IMG/VR virus record: IMGVR_UViG_3300042007_000033
Location: 1 to 51,419 of that record
From: a virus
Length of the DNA: 51,419 nt
Direction: 5' to 3' (one strand)
The first letter of the stretch is position 1. Every line of letters begins with the position of its first letter. Both the position numbers and the translations under genes were made by a program. The notes beneath the pieces were generated by a model. That model made no database searches and had not been told where the DNA came from. It saw only the letters and a program-made list of their open reading frames with translations. This document shows positions 30,778 through 41,900 of this stretch, one piece after another.

Positions 30778-33700
30778 TTATTGAAGTTTCGTCACACGGA
30801 GCTTCGAGTCAAACTGCATGGTTCCGCCACTTGCCTGCAAAAACTGAACAAGTACTATTTCATTTGCAGTTGCGTAGAAGTTCGGGACGGAAATACTGAA
30901 CTCCCAGACACCACCTTCGGCCTTTGCCTGAGCGTTATGGATAACTGTACCGGCAGCGTTCTTAAGGAAGATACGGGATGCTGAATAGGTTGTACTGTTG
31001 TTCCAAACTACCAGATGAATACAGTAAACCCCCGCCTCCATAAACTTGATCTGGTCGGCTGCTGGGAAGGTAACAAATCCATCGTTGAATGACTTGTTGG
31101 TATCCTTAGCAAACGTTCCCGGACCCCATACAGTGTTATTGGGCGGGAAGCTCGTAATTACGTTGGTCTCGCAGTGCTTGATAGGAAGAACTGCATTTCC
31201 TTGTACAGTAAGGGTGCCGGTGACCGTTGCTGAAGAAAGAGTAGCAGCGCCAGTAGTAATTGCACCAGTCGTAACGGCACCCGTAAAGTTAGAAGTACCC
31301 GTTACAGCTAGATTGTTCTTGACTGTAGTAGTAGACGCTGTGACTTCCAGATGACCTGTGCTGTCAAAGTTCGTTCCAAGAAGGATCTTGGTATCTGCGT
31401 CAATTCGCATTTCACCATTGGCGTTAGGAGTATAGATACTCGTCATCCGAGCGCCGTCAGAATTTCTCCTTCCCTCAATCGCCCATAGTCCATTATCGGT
31501 TACAGACATTAGAGCATAGCCTAGAGCGACTGTACCTGCCTGATCTGAATATGTGCTCATCGTTGCATGGAAGATATCGTCATCAACCAAAGGCGCTAGA
31601 AGGTCACTTCCGCCATAGGTATTCACCCTGAGACCAGTGATTCGTTCATCACCGTCAATGGTAGGGACATACCACATGTATAGGCTGGCTTCCTCAAAGC
31701 CATGATTTCCGGGCTGTCCGGCGTCCAGCCACATGTTAGGCGAAGGGTAGAGCTTATTTGGATCGGTATCAGTGCTTCCGGCAAGAGTTGTTGCAATCAT
31801 GTTTGCAACACCTTCACCGACAAGGGCCTGAGAACCTGAAGTAGTTACGTCAGGCTGACCGCCTCCACTTCTATCAAGAGTCGAGAGACGAAGCGCATCA
31901 CCATTATACAGGATGGAGGCAGGAGTCTGTGGTCCTTCGCTACTGTGAGAGTTGTTGAAGAGAATTCCGGGGGTAGAGCTAAATGCACTGTGAGAGTCGT
32001 AGGTCAGGTTACCGAAGATAGCCGAAATGGTTCTTGTTCCGGCACCTTCTACAACCTCTGAGCCGGTCGTAGAAAACGTACCCTTAGATGTAACTGCACC
32101 TGTAGCAGCACTGATGGCAAATGTCTCAAGCCCAACGGGGTCATAAGCCTTGAATCCCGTTCCATCCAGCTTGATTCCACGAGAAGCGGTTGCTTCTGTC
32201 TGGAAAAGGGCACCCGTGATAGTCTTACCGTCAATGGCACCATCAACCACGAGCTTACCGTCAGCCGCACGAGTCATTGCCACGTAATCAATGTCCGTGG
32301 TCGTTCCGGTTGCGTTGTTGGTTACCTCGATGAAGAATTCAACGGCAATGGTTCCAGCAGGCAGGGCAGGAGAGTACCCCTCAATGAGCGTCCAAGTGTT
32401 GGCCACCAAGAGAGGGCTGGAGACTACTGTAATACTGGTGCTTGATGTGGCATTAGTATAGCACTTCATGCGAAGCTTGATGGAACCAGCAGCCAGTGCA
32501 GCAGAGGACTTCACATACATGGAACCACGGAATCGGTCTTCAGTGCCAACGGCCACTCGGTTTACAAGGTTATTGATAGTCTGAAGAGAAGTTGTTCCGG
32601 TGATTCTCAAGGCAGGAAGAGACCCACGGCCAGCAGTTGCGTTGATCGACTTATTGGCGTCTAGCGTTCCCCAAGAAGATCCGTTGTTTGAAAAATTCGA
32701 TTCCACGATGAGGTTATCTGTGGAAGTAATGACAAGCTTATCTGTAGTGATGGTCTTAGCTGCAATACGGGCACCGGACATTTCTCCAACGGTGATCTTA
32801 GCTGCATCAATAGAGCCAATGATACCGTTAGTAGCTGTGATAGAATTCTGGACCAGAATGTCTACGGCGTTGATGAGATCCGCATCAATGAGCTTAGATC
32901 GAATAACGGCTGCGTCTAGGCGTGCCGCAGCAATTGTTCCAGCATTGATGACAGACGCATCCATGGTTCCGAAGATACCGGAGGCAGATGTAATCGAGTT
33001 GGCCGCGAAGATGTCTGCGGCATTAATGTAGGACGCCTCTATAAGTTTTGACTTTATGGTCTCAGCGTCTAGGCGAGCAGCAGCGATTGTTCCAGCATTG
33101 ATCTTATCTGCACTTAGATCCGCAATTTGTGCGTTCCCGATGGCACCATTGGCAACGATAAGAGATCCGGCCTGAATAGCTCCGTCAACAATGAGGGTTC
33201 CCTCATTCTTACGGCGTATCGATAGATTGTCAATCCAAAACTGGTTAGTGGTTTCTGCGTTGTTGGCAAAGGTTATCCACACCTGAATAAAGGCGACACC
33301 GGCAGGAACAGTGTAACTACCAGTCTTCTTTGTCCAAACAGTACTCTTAGTTGTACCAAAAGCCGAAACATTTGTCCAAGAAACCGGAGCCTTTGTTGGC
33401 CCAAATGTACGGAAGCCAAGTCCAGCGTTACCGGTTCCGACAGTGTTTAGGTTACGTGCCTCATACTCTACATAGAATTGGTCCCCAACCTCTACGGGAA
33501 TGAGTTTGTAACCGTATACGTCGTTGTTTGAGCCGTTTTGGGCATTGAGGGCAAGAGCCTTCCCGGTTCCGTTACCCGCCGTGCCCATGGTACCGTAGGT
33601 TCCGCCAAGTCCCGAGATATCAATTACGGTAGCGTTACCAGTATTTGAGTATCCCTTAGGTGCCTGTCCAACTGTATCGCTTTCGAAGTCAGGGTTCTCA

Positions 33701-36090
33701 ACATAGTTATTGATGTCCGCGATCAGAAGCTTATCGGTACTGATGGAGGAAGCGGCAAGTCGGGCAACATCAAGCGTACCGGCAGTGATTTTTCCGGCAT
33801 TCAGGTTGGCAATGACAGCGCTGTCGAGCGTACGGCTCTGCCATGACGTGGTAAACTCCCATTGAGCAATAATGAGTCCGCTACCGTTGTGTTGGAACCA
33901 CGTATCCCCTGCGATATATCCGGTAGTTCCTGAGGCAGCAGAAGTGGAGTAGATTACCTTGTTCTTACCGTTGGCAGCAGTCAAGGCGGTATTGGCAGTA
34001 CCTTGGGCAGTGGCAATAGAGGCATCCTGAGTGGAAGTCCATGCGCCGTTCCAGATGTACGGCTTGTTTCCGTCGTCGGTATCGAACCACAAATCACCGG
34101 TAGTGTTTCCAGTCAGTGGCGGTGCAGACGGTTGAGACCACGTTCTCGTCTTGAGGTTGACTGTATCGGTCAACGTGGTTATACTTGCAGGAGTGCCGTA
34201 GGCGGTAATCTCTTCCGTTGTAGCGGGACGAACGTTCAGCCAGTCATAGATAATATCCTTGACAGCTTGAGTTCCCATGCCTACAGAATATTGACCCATG
34301 AGCCAGCCGTTCATGGCTGTCCACGTACCTGTTGCGTTGGTTGGACGACGGAGAACTTTAACTACTCGATACCACTTTCCAGTGACCGGAGCGGGGATCT
34401 CAGTTGCCAGAGAAACAGTTACTCGTTGGTTCGTCATACCGGCCCAGTCAAGAAGCACACCGGCCCCGCCGAAGGAGCTTCCGGAAACTAGACGTACATC
34501 CAGTTCTAGAGTAAAGTACTCTAGGTTAGGGGCATGCGCCAGCGCAGTGTGGAAGGTTAGTCCACGCTGTGTTGTGGTGTCTGTGCAGTTGAATCGGGCA
34601 GCGTACTTTCCCGTACGTACTGTTGTTGTTTCCTTCGTCGGAGCATTGTTGTAGGTTGCGTAGTTGGCCGGTACAGCACCCGTCCAGTCCTCAAAGGACG
34701 GGTTGAGGGAGTAGGCCTGTGCCTGAATTGCAGCCATCTGGGCAGCATCAGCTTTAGTTGTTGCATCAGTGGCAGCAGCAGAGATTGCTTCCGCTTTAGC
34801 AGCAGCAGAGTCCTGTGTAGCCTGCCATATCGATCCACTGTACGTGTAGAGCTTATAGTTGTTGTCGGTATCTACCCAAGTATCACCTGTATTATATGTG
34901 CCTCCGGTAGGTTCGGAGGTTTGAAAATACGTCTTATTCTTTCCGTTGGCTACGGTGAATGCACTATCTGCCGTTGACTGGGCAGTAGCAATTGTAGCGT
35001 CACGCGCAGAAATCCATTGTGTGCTTGTTGTATCCCAAGTGTAAGGCTTATTTCCGTCATTAGTGTCAAACCACAGGTCCCCGGCTCGGTGTGAAGTTCC
35101 GGCAGGAGGGTTATCCTGCCTCCAGACTGTACTTTTACCGTTTGCAGTTGTCTGTGCCGTTCCCGCAGCGAGGGCAGCAGCAGCAGCATCATTGAAAGCC
35201 TGATCTGCGGTAGTCTGGGCAGCAGCAGCGGCAGCAGCAGCATCAGTGGCAACCTTATCGGTTACAACAACCCATGCAGAGCCGTTCCAGCGCTTCGGGG
35301 TGTTTGCTCCACCGGTAGTATCAATCCAGAGGTTCTGTGCAAGCTGGTCGGCAACAGCAGGAGCGGAAGACTGGATAATCACCTTACCCTTTGAGTTGGC
35401 GATACCCGCAGCCGTTGCAGCGGAGGCCGCAGCAGCATCAGCAGCATTTTGAGCGTCATCGGCAGCAGTCTGTGCATTGTCAGCAGCAGCTTGGGCAGCG
35501 TCAGCGTCCGCCTGAAGCGCTGCAAGGGCATCGTTGATACCCTGATCGGTCACAGCACTTTGCATCACCAGAGGGGCGCTTCTAGCGCTTCTGGCAGCTA
35601 GGTTTCCGTTGTAGTCCTCAGACTCAAGGGAGAACTCCCACGTCTCTCCGATAGCCGCGATATCCGTTGTGACAAAAACAGACTCAGAAGGGAGACGGAT
35701 GACTCCAACATCCACAGTTAGGACAGTTGATCCGGAGACGATCTTGTGTCCCACGACATTGACGTGTACGAAGTCCTTTGGCTTTGCGGCATTGCCTACG
35801 AAGAGTCCGTCCCAAGACACGGTAAAAGTTCCGGGCTGGGAGGTTGCCACCGGAGTAGTAGCCACAGGAGGAGGAACAATGTCCCCGACGAACGGCTGGA
35901 AGCCTATAGTCCCATCAGGAAGCTGCCCGATGATAGTCTTGACGCCTGTTACAGGGTCTTCGGCAATAAGGGTCTCGCGAATTACGATATTGCCGGAAGG
36001 TTTGGTCTCAAGGGATTTTACCCTGTTACGGAACTCCGCGAACTCGCGAAGGAACCCGCCGTCTGGCCCGATTCTTCTTACTTCCGTCAT
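30778..36090 (-). CDS. Tail fibre / receptor-binding protein, 1770 aa
   Basis: The largest gene in the window. The first 190 residues include a fibronectin-like beta unit. An alanine-rich coiled coil follows (about 190-230). Then come about five repeats of a roughly 70-residue module of the form GDxWxDTxxxxKxYxW (about 245-760). Two carbohydrate-binding-like beta domains flank a second repeat set (INAGTIAAARLDA, about every 47 residues near 1000-1130). The C-terminus reads like a C1q/jelly-roll head (ADQIKFMEAGVYCIHLVVW..). This should be the central fibre that contacts the host. Confidence 0.88.
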   Translation of the reverse strand: MTEVRRIGPDGGFLREFAEFRNRVKSLETKPSGNIVIRETLIAEDPVTGVKTIIGQLPDGTIGFQPFVGDIVPPPVATTPVATSQPGTFTVSWDGLFVGNAAKPKDFVHVNVVGHKIVSGSTVLTVDVGVIRLPSESVFVTTDIAAIGETWEFSLESEDYNGNLAARSARSAPLVMQSAVTDQGINDALAALQADADAAQAAADNAQTAADDAQNAADAAAASAATAAGIANSKGKVIIQSSAPAVADQLAQNLWIDTTGGANTPKRWNGSAWVVVTDKVATDAAAAAAAAQTTADQAFNDAAAAALAAGTAQTTANGKSTVWRQDNPPAGTSHRAGDLWFDTNDGNKPYTWDTTSTQWISARDATIATAQSTADSAFTVANGKNKTYFQTSEPTGGTYNTGDTWVDTDNNYKLYTYSGSIWQATQDSAAAKAEAISAAATDATTKADAAQMAAIQAQAYSLNPSFEDWTGAVPANYATYNNAPTKETTTVRTGKYAARFNCTDTTTQRGLTFHTALAHAPNLEYFTLELDVRLVSGSSFGGAGVLLDWAGMTNQRVTVSLATEIPAPVTGKWYRVVKVLRRPTNATGTWTAMNGWLMGQYSVGMGTQAVKDIIYDWLNVRPATTEEITAYGTPASITTLTDTVNLKTRTWSQPSAPPLTGNTTGDLWFDTDDGNKPYIWNGAWTSTQDASIATAQGTANTALTAANGKNKVIYSTSAASGTTGYIAGDTWFQHNGSGLIIAQWEFTTSWQSRTLDSAVIANLNAGKITAGTLDVARLAASSISTDKLLIADINNYVENPDFESDTVGQAPKGYSNTGNATVIDISGLGGTYGTMGTAGNGTGKALALNAQNGSNNDVYGYKLIPVEVGDQFYVEYEARNLNTVGTGNAGLGFRTFGPTKAPVSWTNVSAFGTTKSTVWTKKTGSYTVPAGVAFIQVWITFANNAETTNQFWIDNLSIRRKNEGTLIVDGAIQAGSLIVANGAIGNAQIADLSADKINAGTIAAARLDAETIKSKLIEASYINAADIFAANSITSASGIFGTMDASVINAGTIAAARLDAAVIRSKLIDADLINAVDILVQNSITATNGIIGSIDAAKITVGEMSGARIAAKTITTDKLVITSTDNLIVESNFSNNGSSWGTLDANKSINATAGRGSLPALRITGTTSLQTINNLVNRVAVGTEDRFRGSMYVKSSAALAAGSIKLRMKCYTNATSSTSITVVSSPLLVANTWTLIEGYSPALPAGTIAVEFFIEVTNNATGTTTDIDYVAMTRAADGKLVVDGAIDGKTITGALFQTEATASRGIKLDGTGFKAYDPVGLETFAISAATGAVTSKGTFSTTGSEVVEGAGTRTISAIFGNLTYDSHSAFSSTPGILFNNSHSSEGPQTPASILYNGDALRLSTLDRSGGGQPDVTTSGSQALVGEGVANMIATTLAGSTDTDPNKLYPSPNMWLDAGQPGNHGFEEASLYMWYVPTIDGDERITGLRVNTYGGSDLLAPLVDDDIFHATMSTYSDQAGTVALGYALMSVTDNGLWAIEGRRNSDGARMTSIYTPNANGEMRIDADTKILLGTNFDSTGHLEVTASTTTVKNNLAVTGTSNFTGAVTTGAITTGAATLSSATVTGTLTVQGNAVLPIKHCETNVITSFPPNNTVWGPGTFAKDTNKSFNDGFVTFPAADQIKFMEAGVYCIHLVVWNNSTTYSASRIFLKNAAGTVIHNAQAKAEGGVWEFSISVPNFYATANEIVLVQFLQASGGTMQFDSKLRVTKLQ

Positions 36091-36115
36091 TACTATCCTC
36101 TACGTCATTTTACTG

Positions 36116-37225
36116 CTAATCTACAAACTTGTCTTCCTTTTGAAGGCTAACCTTGACGCTATCTGAAGTATCTCCTACAATACTTAGAAGTCGCATCTCA
36201 GTCATACCATCAGGGAGGGAGAGCCACCCTTGTGTAATTACGTGAACCAAGTCACCCGGCCAGAAGTCTCCCAACGGAATGGGGCCGTCTGCTCGAACCG
36301 TCATCTGAACTTCCAGAAGTGGTTCCTTGTTCACCCAGAGGTTCGATATTCCATGGTTGGCTACAACCGTTGGATTCTCACTGTTACCAACATTGACGAC
36401 CGTCTCAAGCAAAGGGTATTGCGCCTGAAGAGGTCCATCATTGGTAGCTACCTTGATGAGAAGCCCCTCATCCTGACCAGCACCGGTTGAATAAGTTCTA
36501 AAGGTCTGATATGATCCAGTTACGATAGTGCTCATATCAACTACCTCTCCTCTTGCAGGAGTGGTGTCCCATACCGGAGTATATTTCTGGTAGATTCTTG
36601 GCTGCTTATCTGTACCCGTCCAGAAGTCGAACGTAAGTTGGTTATCCTGAATAAGCCTTGGTTTAAACATTATATCAGGCCCATTGATGACGTTTGAAAG
36701 CTTTGTCAACACATCATCGGTATTGATGTTCTGTAGGTTGAACCCTCGGTACGTTCTCTCATGGTTTGCGGACTCGTCCGCGATAGGGAACGAGATCGGA
36801 AGCGACCCACCCGGTTTCTTCTGCGATTGTTCGACAACCCTCTTGGCGATAGTGGCGAGGGACAGTCCGTTCCAGTACTTGTAGCTTTTCGCTAGCAAGT
36901 CCCAGTTGGTCTGCTCATCAATCACAAACCTCTTAGCGAGGACTGAGCGGATACCTCCACAGCCGATAGTCACGAAATCCGAAGACTCGGAGGGGCGGGT
37001 AATGATCGGGCCAGCAATGATGGGAACACCCTTGTAGAAGAGCACAACACCTGCCCACCATGGAGAAAGCCAGTACTTGAGGTTCACATTAGGCAGAGTA
37101 TTCTTCCTCAGCTTCATGCTAATGGACTCAACACCGTTCAATTCCATTGACCACGAGGCAGATTCAAACTCAAGTTGAGGTCCAATGTTTCCTGAAGAGA
37201 CTTGAAAAAGATTAGCTGTCCACAT
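36116..37225 (-). CDS. Tail hub protein, Gp37-like
   Basis: A 369-residue protein opening MWTANLFQV, with the block KYWLSPWWAGVVLFYKGVPIIAGPI cut by positions 50-75; the overall pattern fits the siphovirus ReqiPepy6 Gp37-like tail family. Such proteins form the baseplate hub below the Dit ring. The ATG overlaps the preceding stop by one base (TAATG). Confidence 0.82.
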   Translation of the reverse strand: MWTANLFQVSSGNIGPQLEFESASWSMELNGVESISMKLRKNTLPNVNLKYWLSPWWAGVVLFYKGVPIIAGPIITRPSESSDFVTIGCGGIRSVLAKRFVIDEQTNWDLLAKSYKYWNGLSLATIAKRVVEQSQKKPGGSLPISFPIADESANHERTYRGFNLQNINTDDVLTKLSNVINGPDIMFKPRLIQDNQLTFDFWTGTDKQPRIYQKYTPVWDTTPARGEVVDMSTIVTGSYQTFRTYSTGAGQDEGLLIKVATNDGPLQAQYPLLETVVNVGNSENPTVVANHGISNLWVNKEPLLEVQMTVRADGPIPLGDFWPGDLVHVITQGWLSLPDGMTEMRLLSIVGDTSDSVKVSLQKEDKFVD

Positions 37226-38094
37226 TAAATAGCCGGTCCAACGTCTTCAACAGTGTAAATGACGCCGCCTCGACCGAATCCAGCGCTAGTGCCGTAGTAT
37301 GTTGCAGCCTGTCCCGGACCAACCATTCGGCCTGACCCAAGGTTGGTGGTATGGGTTCCGGCTGAGACGTTGATGGTGTGCTCCCAATAGTACTGTGCCC
37401 ACGCCTGATGCAACCCCGGAGTGGTGAAAATGATCATATCTCCACCGTCAATGTTCGGAAGGAAGTAATGCTCAGTGTATTTGGAGTTGTCGAATCCTAC
37501 TGCACCGGAAGAATAGAGTAGTGCGTTCACGCTGAACCTTACTCTACGGTCTGTTGGGACGGTGAAGGTTCCATGCCCTTCCCTTAGAAGAGGAATAGAA
37601 AGTAGTCCGGTATAGGTGTTCTGCCATCGATGTAGGACACCGAGAGAAGCACCATACGGGATAGAGTAGTTTATTCCTCCGGTTGCAACTGCGGCATTGG
37701 TATTAGTGTTTCCTGCGGAAACAACAAAGCGCTTGAGTTCAACTGCACGGGCAGGGAGGACGGTCCCCACACCGACGACAATATTTGCGTCCCCTTCAAT
37801 GGAAGGGTATCGTTGCTGGACGTAGATAATGTCTGTACGTGAGCCAGAACCCGGAGCCGCTGCTGTTGAGATAGTAGTGGTGGCAACAGGAGCAAGGATA
37901 ATCTCGTCTGTAGCCGTTTTGATTGCTACGACTCCTGAATTAATCGTATAACTCATGATGGATGCGCTGGTTGTGATAGTACATCCACTGATAATTCCGG
38001 GGGTAAAAAGTCCACCGTAGATTTTTCTAATATCAGATGACGATGTTCCGGAGGAACCGTCTGCTGCTGGATCGACGCCAAATCCTGAAGTCAT
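37225..38094 (-). CDS. Minor tail protein, 289 aa
   Basis: A beta-rich 289-residue protein between the Dit-like gene and the hub. The start reads GFGVDPAADGSSGTSSSDIRKIYGGLFTPGIISGC, cut here for brevity, and the centre resembles baseplate trunk domains (SINGS of SGVVAIKTATDEIILAPV). The C-terminal 120 residues look like a jelly-roll (FTVPTDRRVRFSVNALL, then HTINVSAGTH), so it may be an upper fibre or receptor-binding subunit. Confidence 0.75.
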   Translation of the reverse strand: MTSGFGVDPAADGSSGTSSSDIRKIYGGLFTPGIISGCTITTSASIMSYTINSGVVAIKTATDEIILAPVATTTISTAAAPGSGSRTDIIYVQQRYPSIEGDANIVVGVGTVLPARAVELKRFVVSAGNTNTNAAVATGGINYSIPYGASLGVLHRWQNTYTGLLSIPLLREGHGTFTVPTDRRVRFSVNALLYSSGAVGFDNSKYTEHYFLPNIDGGDMIIFTTPGLHQAWAQYYWEHTINVSAGTHTTNLGSGRMVGPGQAATYYGTSAGFGRGGVIYTVEDVGPAI

Positions 38095-38107
38095 TTGTCT
38101 CTTCTTC

Positions 38108-38962
38108 CTAAATCCAAGTATCTCTATACATTATATCACACCAGCCTGAGCCATTCTGGATTGGTGTGAATGTGGGCTGAATGGTAGCCCCAGCAGGAAT
38201 TGAAAACCAATCCCTTCGATTAACCAGTGTGGTTTTATCCACACCATTTTGAGTAGCGGTCCCTTTAGCCGTATCGATAATGACCGGAGCCGAGAAAGTC
38301 ACCATTCCGGCATAGGTAATTACCTTCCCAAGATTGTCCTCGACAGAGAACCCGGAGAAATAGTCCCCCGTTACAACGAAAGTAGGCCATGCATCAGCGT
38401 TTCCATTATTTTTAACGGTCTGAATGGTGTTCTCGCCTGCCAGATTATAGTCAAGCGGATAAGATAGTCGATATTGTAGACCTCCTAGCGTGACATTAGC
38501 TCCAGCCTGAAATACTCTCATTGGGCCGTAGATGTGTGGGTCCGGAGCGTACAAATCGATTTTGAACACAGCAACATTGTCAAGCTGCTGGGTCCATGAG
38601 ACAGCACCTTCCAGCCCAACTGTTGCATATCGGGTATCCGAGGAGGTTTCCACGGACATTTCCACATACTCTCCCGCCCGAAAAAGCCCAGTGAGTTGAT
38701 CACGCATAGTCTGGAGTTCCGCACGATTAAGAGCGACAGCGGTCCCAGACAGGGATATAAGGCGGGACGAGAATGTGTAGGGTTCACTGAAGTCACCGTT
38801 GGAAACGGGGCGGACTGTGGCATCTCGTCGCGCAGCCGTTCCATCAGTCCACCCAACCATAGCTACAGGATCAAGCACAAACTGCCCGTAGGGGGCAATT
38901 CGTGACGAACGGAATACCGTATCCTTGATTGTCACTATGATTTTGTCGTTCTTGAGATACAT
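38108..38962 (-). CDS. Distal tail (Dit)-like protein
   Basis: A 284-residue protein directly after the tape measure gene, the usual Dit position. The N-terminal half fits a Dit ring domain (DPVAMVGWTDGTAARRDA, SLSGTAVALNRAELQTM), and the C-terminal half looks like a galectin-like beta domain (YPLDYNLAGENTIQTVKN). It should join the tail tube to the hub. Confidence 0.8.
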   Translation of the reverse strand: MYLKNDKIIVTIKDTVFRSSRIAPYGQFVLDPVAMVGWTDGTAARRDATVRPVSNGDFSEPYTFSSRLISLSGTAVALNRAELQTMRDQLTGLFRAGEYVEMSVETSSDTRYATVGLEGAVSWTQQLDNVAVFKIDLYAPDPHIYGPMRVFQAGANVTLGGLQYRLSYPLDYNLAGENTIQTVKNNGNADAWPTFVVTGDYFSGFSVEDNLGKVITYAGMVTFSAPVIIDTAKGTATQNGVDKTTLVNRRDWFSIPAGATIQPTFTPIQNGSGWCDIMYRDTWI

Positions 38963-38971
38963 TTGTCTATC

Positions 38972-41900
38972 CTAGTTTGAAGTGGAAAGTTTCCAGTACA
39001 TGTGATTCATTGCAGCTTCACCAATTTGTGTCTCATTGAGACCCTGAGATGGATTTACTGTAAAGTTCACATTGGTGACTCCTCCAATACCGGACTGGCC
39101 GAATACACCAGTTCCGGTCGAAGCGCGGGAGGTTCCGGTAACAGTGTCTCGGGAGAGTACCGGAGCAACTGTCGCGGTTACGGCTTGTTTCTGAGAAGCC
39201 GTTTTAACAGCAGGAAGCATAATATCGGCTATCTCCGGAACCGCTGCTTCTGCAAGAGTCGCAGTGGCCTTCTTGACACGTCCCACCATGGACTCAATAC
39301 CAATTGCCAGACCAGCGCCAAGCTGCTTACCGACCTGATCACGCATGACACGGGACGGAGACTTGATTCCGAAGAAGTTTTTGATAGTATCAAGAGCACC
39401 AGCGGCAATATTCTTAATGGTGTCAACAATCGCACCCGAAGCATTACGGATACCTTGGGCAAGACCGTCGATCAGGTCTCGACCAGCGTTCAGCAGAAGA
39501 CTACCGAAGTTACCGATATTGTTGAGGATATCGCTTCCGATTCGTCCTATTGTGTCGAGGACGTTTTGTATGTTACGCTGTACCTCATTGACAAATCCGC
39601 TGACTCCGTTTACGATGTTGTTCCAGACATCGCGCACGAAGTTACCGATGGCGCTCCATGTGGAGTTCCATGCGTTGTTAATTCCATTGACCACATTGTT
39701 GATGGTGTTGGATACGTTCTGGATGGCTCCCGAGACGAAGGAAACTATGTTGTTCCAAATGGTCGAGAAGAAATTTGAAATCCCGCTCCAGATGGAGTTC
39801 CATGTATCCGAGATACCATTTACGATATTGACAATCGTGTCCCTGATTCCATTAATGATTGGCGAGTAAATCGCTACCATCAGGTTCCAGATTGTGGTAA
39901 AGTAGTCAACAATTCCCTGCCATACAGCATTCCACGTATCTCGGACTCCATTCACAATTCCCGTAATGGTGTCAGAAATTGACTGAATGATTGGACTGTA
40001 GATGGCAACCATCTGATTCCAAACAGTCGTAAAGAAATCAACGATTCCCTGCCACACTGAGTTCCACGTCGAGACAATTGCATTAACAATTGTCGTAATG
40101 GTGTCAGAAATTGACTGAATGATCGGTGTGAAGAATCGGACGAGGTTGGTCCAGATACCGATAAAAATTGTAGAAATAATCTCCCACGCGGCTGTCCAGA
40201 TCGCGGTAATAATATCAACAGCGCCCTGAATGATAGATGTGATCAGATTGACAAGAGGCTCAAAGAACCATACAATACCGTTCCAGATATTCCTGAAAAC
40301 ATCAGCCATAAAGTTGAACGCGCCGACCCAGATGCCGATGTACATCTGGACACCAGTCGAGATGATTGTTACAATCGTGTTGATGACATTCGAAATGAAA
40401 TCAACGACAGGACGGAAGAAGTCAGCTACTCCGTTAACAATTCCGCCGATGAACTGGCCGACCTGATCCGCGATACCTCCGAAGAAGTTACCGATTCCGT
40501 CACCAACGACACTAAGGCCCTTTTCGAAGTTTCCTCCGAAGTTTCCAAAGAATCCTTGGATGAAGGTGATTGCCTCACCGACCCACTTACCGATTCCGCC
40601 GAAGAAATCACCGGCAGCTTTTGTGGCACCTTCAAACATCGGAACTACGTTAGTGTTCCAGAAGCTAACAATATTTCCTATGACTTCACCGATGAATTTG
40701 AATGCAGCGTCTATACCGTCCTTAAACCATCCGACGTTGTTGTAAGCCCAAATTACACCAGCGACCAGAGCAGCTATACCCGCGACGATACCAGCGATTA
40801 CCAAAGCAACAGGGTTAGCCAGAGCAGCTATGTTGAATCCGGTCTGAATAGCAGTAGCAAGTGTCATACCGGCACGGTACGCGGCCATTGCCGTAGTAAT
40901 GCCACTGATGATACCCTGAATAGCTACAGTGGCCTTCCAAGCAGCAGCAAATCCAACCACACCGGCAATGATGGCTGGCAAGGCTGGGCCAAGCGTCTCG
41001 ACAACCTGTGCGATAAATGGAGCCACAGCCTGAATGATTGACGTTATGGCAGGGGCTACAGTAAGCATTACGGAAGTAAGTGAATCAAAGGCAGGCTTGA
41101 GCGCTTGGATGATCTGAATAAGAGCGTCACCAAGGACCGGGATCAGCGGATCGATAGCCTGCTTCAAAGCGGTTATTAGAGGCAATGCCACTTCAAGGGC
41201 AGCAGCGAGTACCCCACCAATGTTGGCAGCAAGGCTACCGATAATGGAGAGGAACGCGCCCATCTTTGGACCCATGGTTCCGACGACAGGTGCCAGTGCT
41301 TCAAAGCCCTTCTGGATTCCGTCAAACATGGCAGCAAATCCAGCTTGGAATTCCGGGTTCGAGATAATGGCAGCGATGGCATCGGAGACTACCTTGATGA
41401 CACCGGCAATGGACTCAAGGGCAGATCTGACGGTCGGTGCCGCAGAACCAATTGCCCCGAAAAGCTTGAAGAAGGCGTCTCCAAGGGATGAGGCAACAGC
41501 GTTGGCACCTTGGAAGATTGTTGTAAGCGCCTTAATGCCTTCCGGAGAGTTGACAGCAGTGTTGAGTCTGTCAACAAAACTCAGTAGTGTACCGAGTCCA
41601 TCAGAACCAGCGGCACGGGCTGCATCGGTGATGCCAGAAAAGATGCCAGCAGTTTCGGCAACAATAGATCCGAGTCGCTTCAGGTTGGTAATACCCTCTT
41701 CAATCCAACGCCTAAGGTCACCATTAGATGCTGCCGCATTGATGAAGTTTGAGAACTTGTTGGAAACCTCAACAAACCATGTAGCAAGTCGAGGAAGAAG
41801 CTCCCCACCAACCCAGCCCAATTCCACGAAGGCCTGTACCAGAGGTTCAAGTGCCTGTGATGCTATGTCTATAGACTTGGAGAGGAATCCAAACATCCCT

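Noticed and set aside
30778-36090. Several plus-strand frames of 100-230 codons opposite the fibre, tape measure and capsid genes
   Set aside because: They are antisense shadows of codon-biased genes, without ribosome sites or family similarity.
38094-38145. TATAAT with TGTGA before it, near 38131
   Set aside because: It lies inside the Dit-like coding sequence in a continuously transcribed tail operon, with no -35 box.
39700-40230. Regular repeats considered as a CRISPR array
   Set aside because: The repeats are 132 bp, in frame, and encode the Trp-rich tape measure units; there are no spacers or cas genes.
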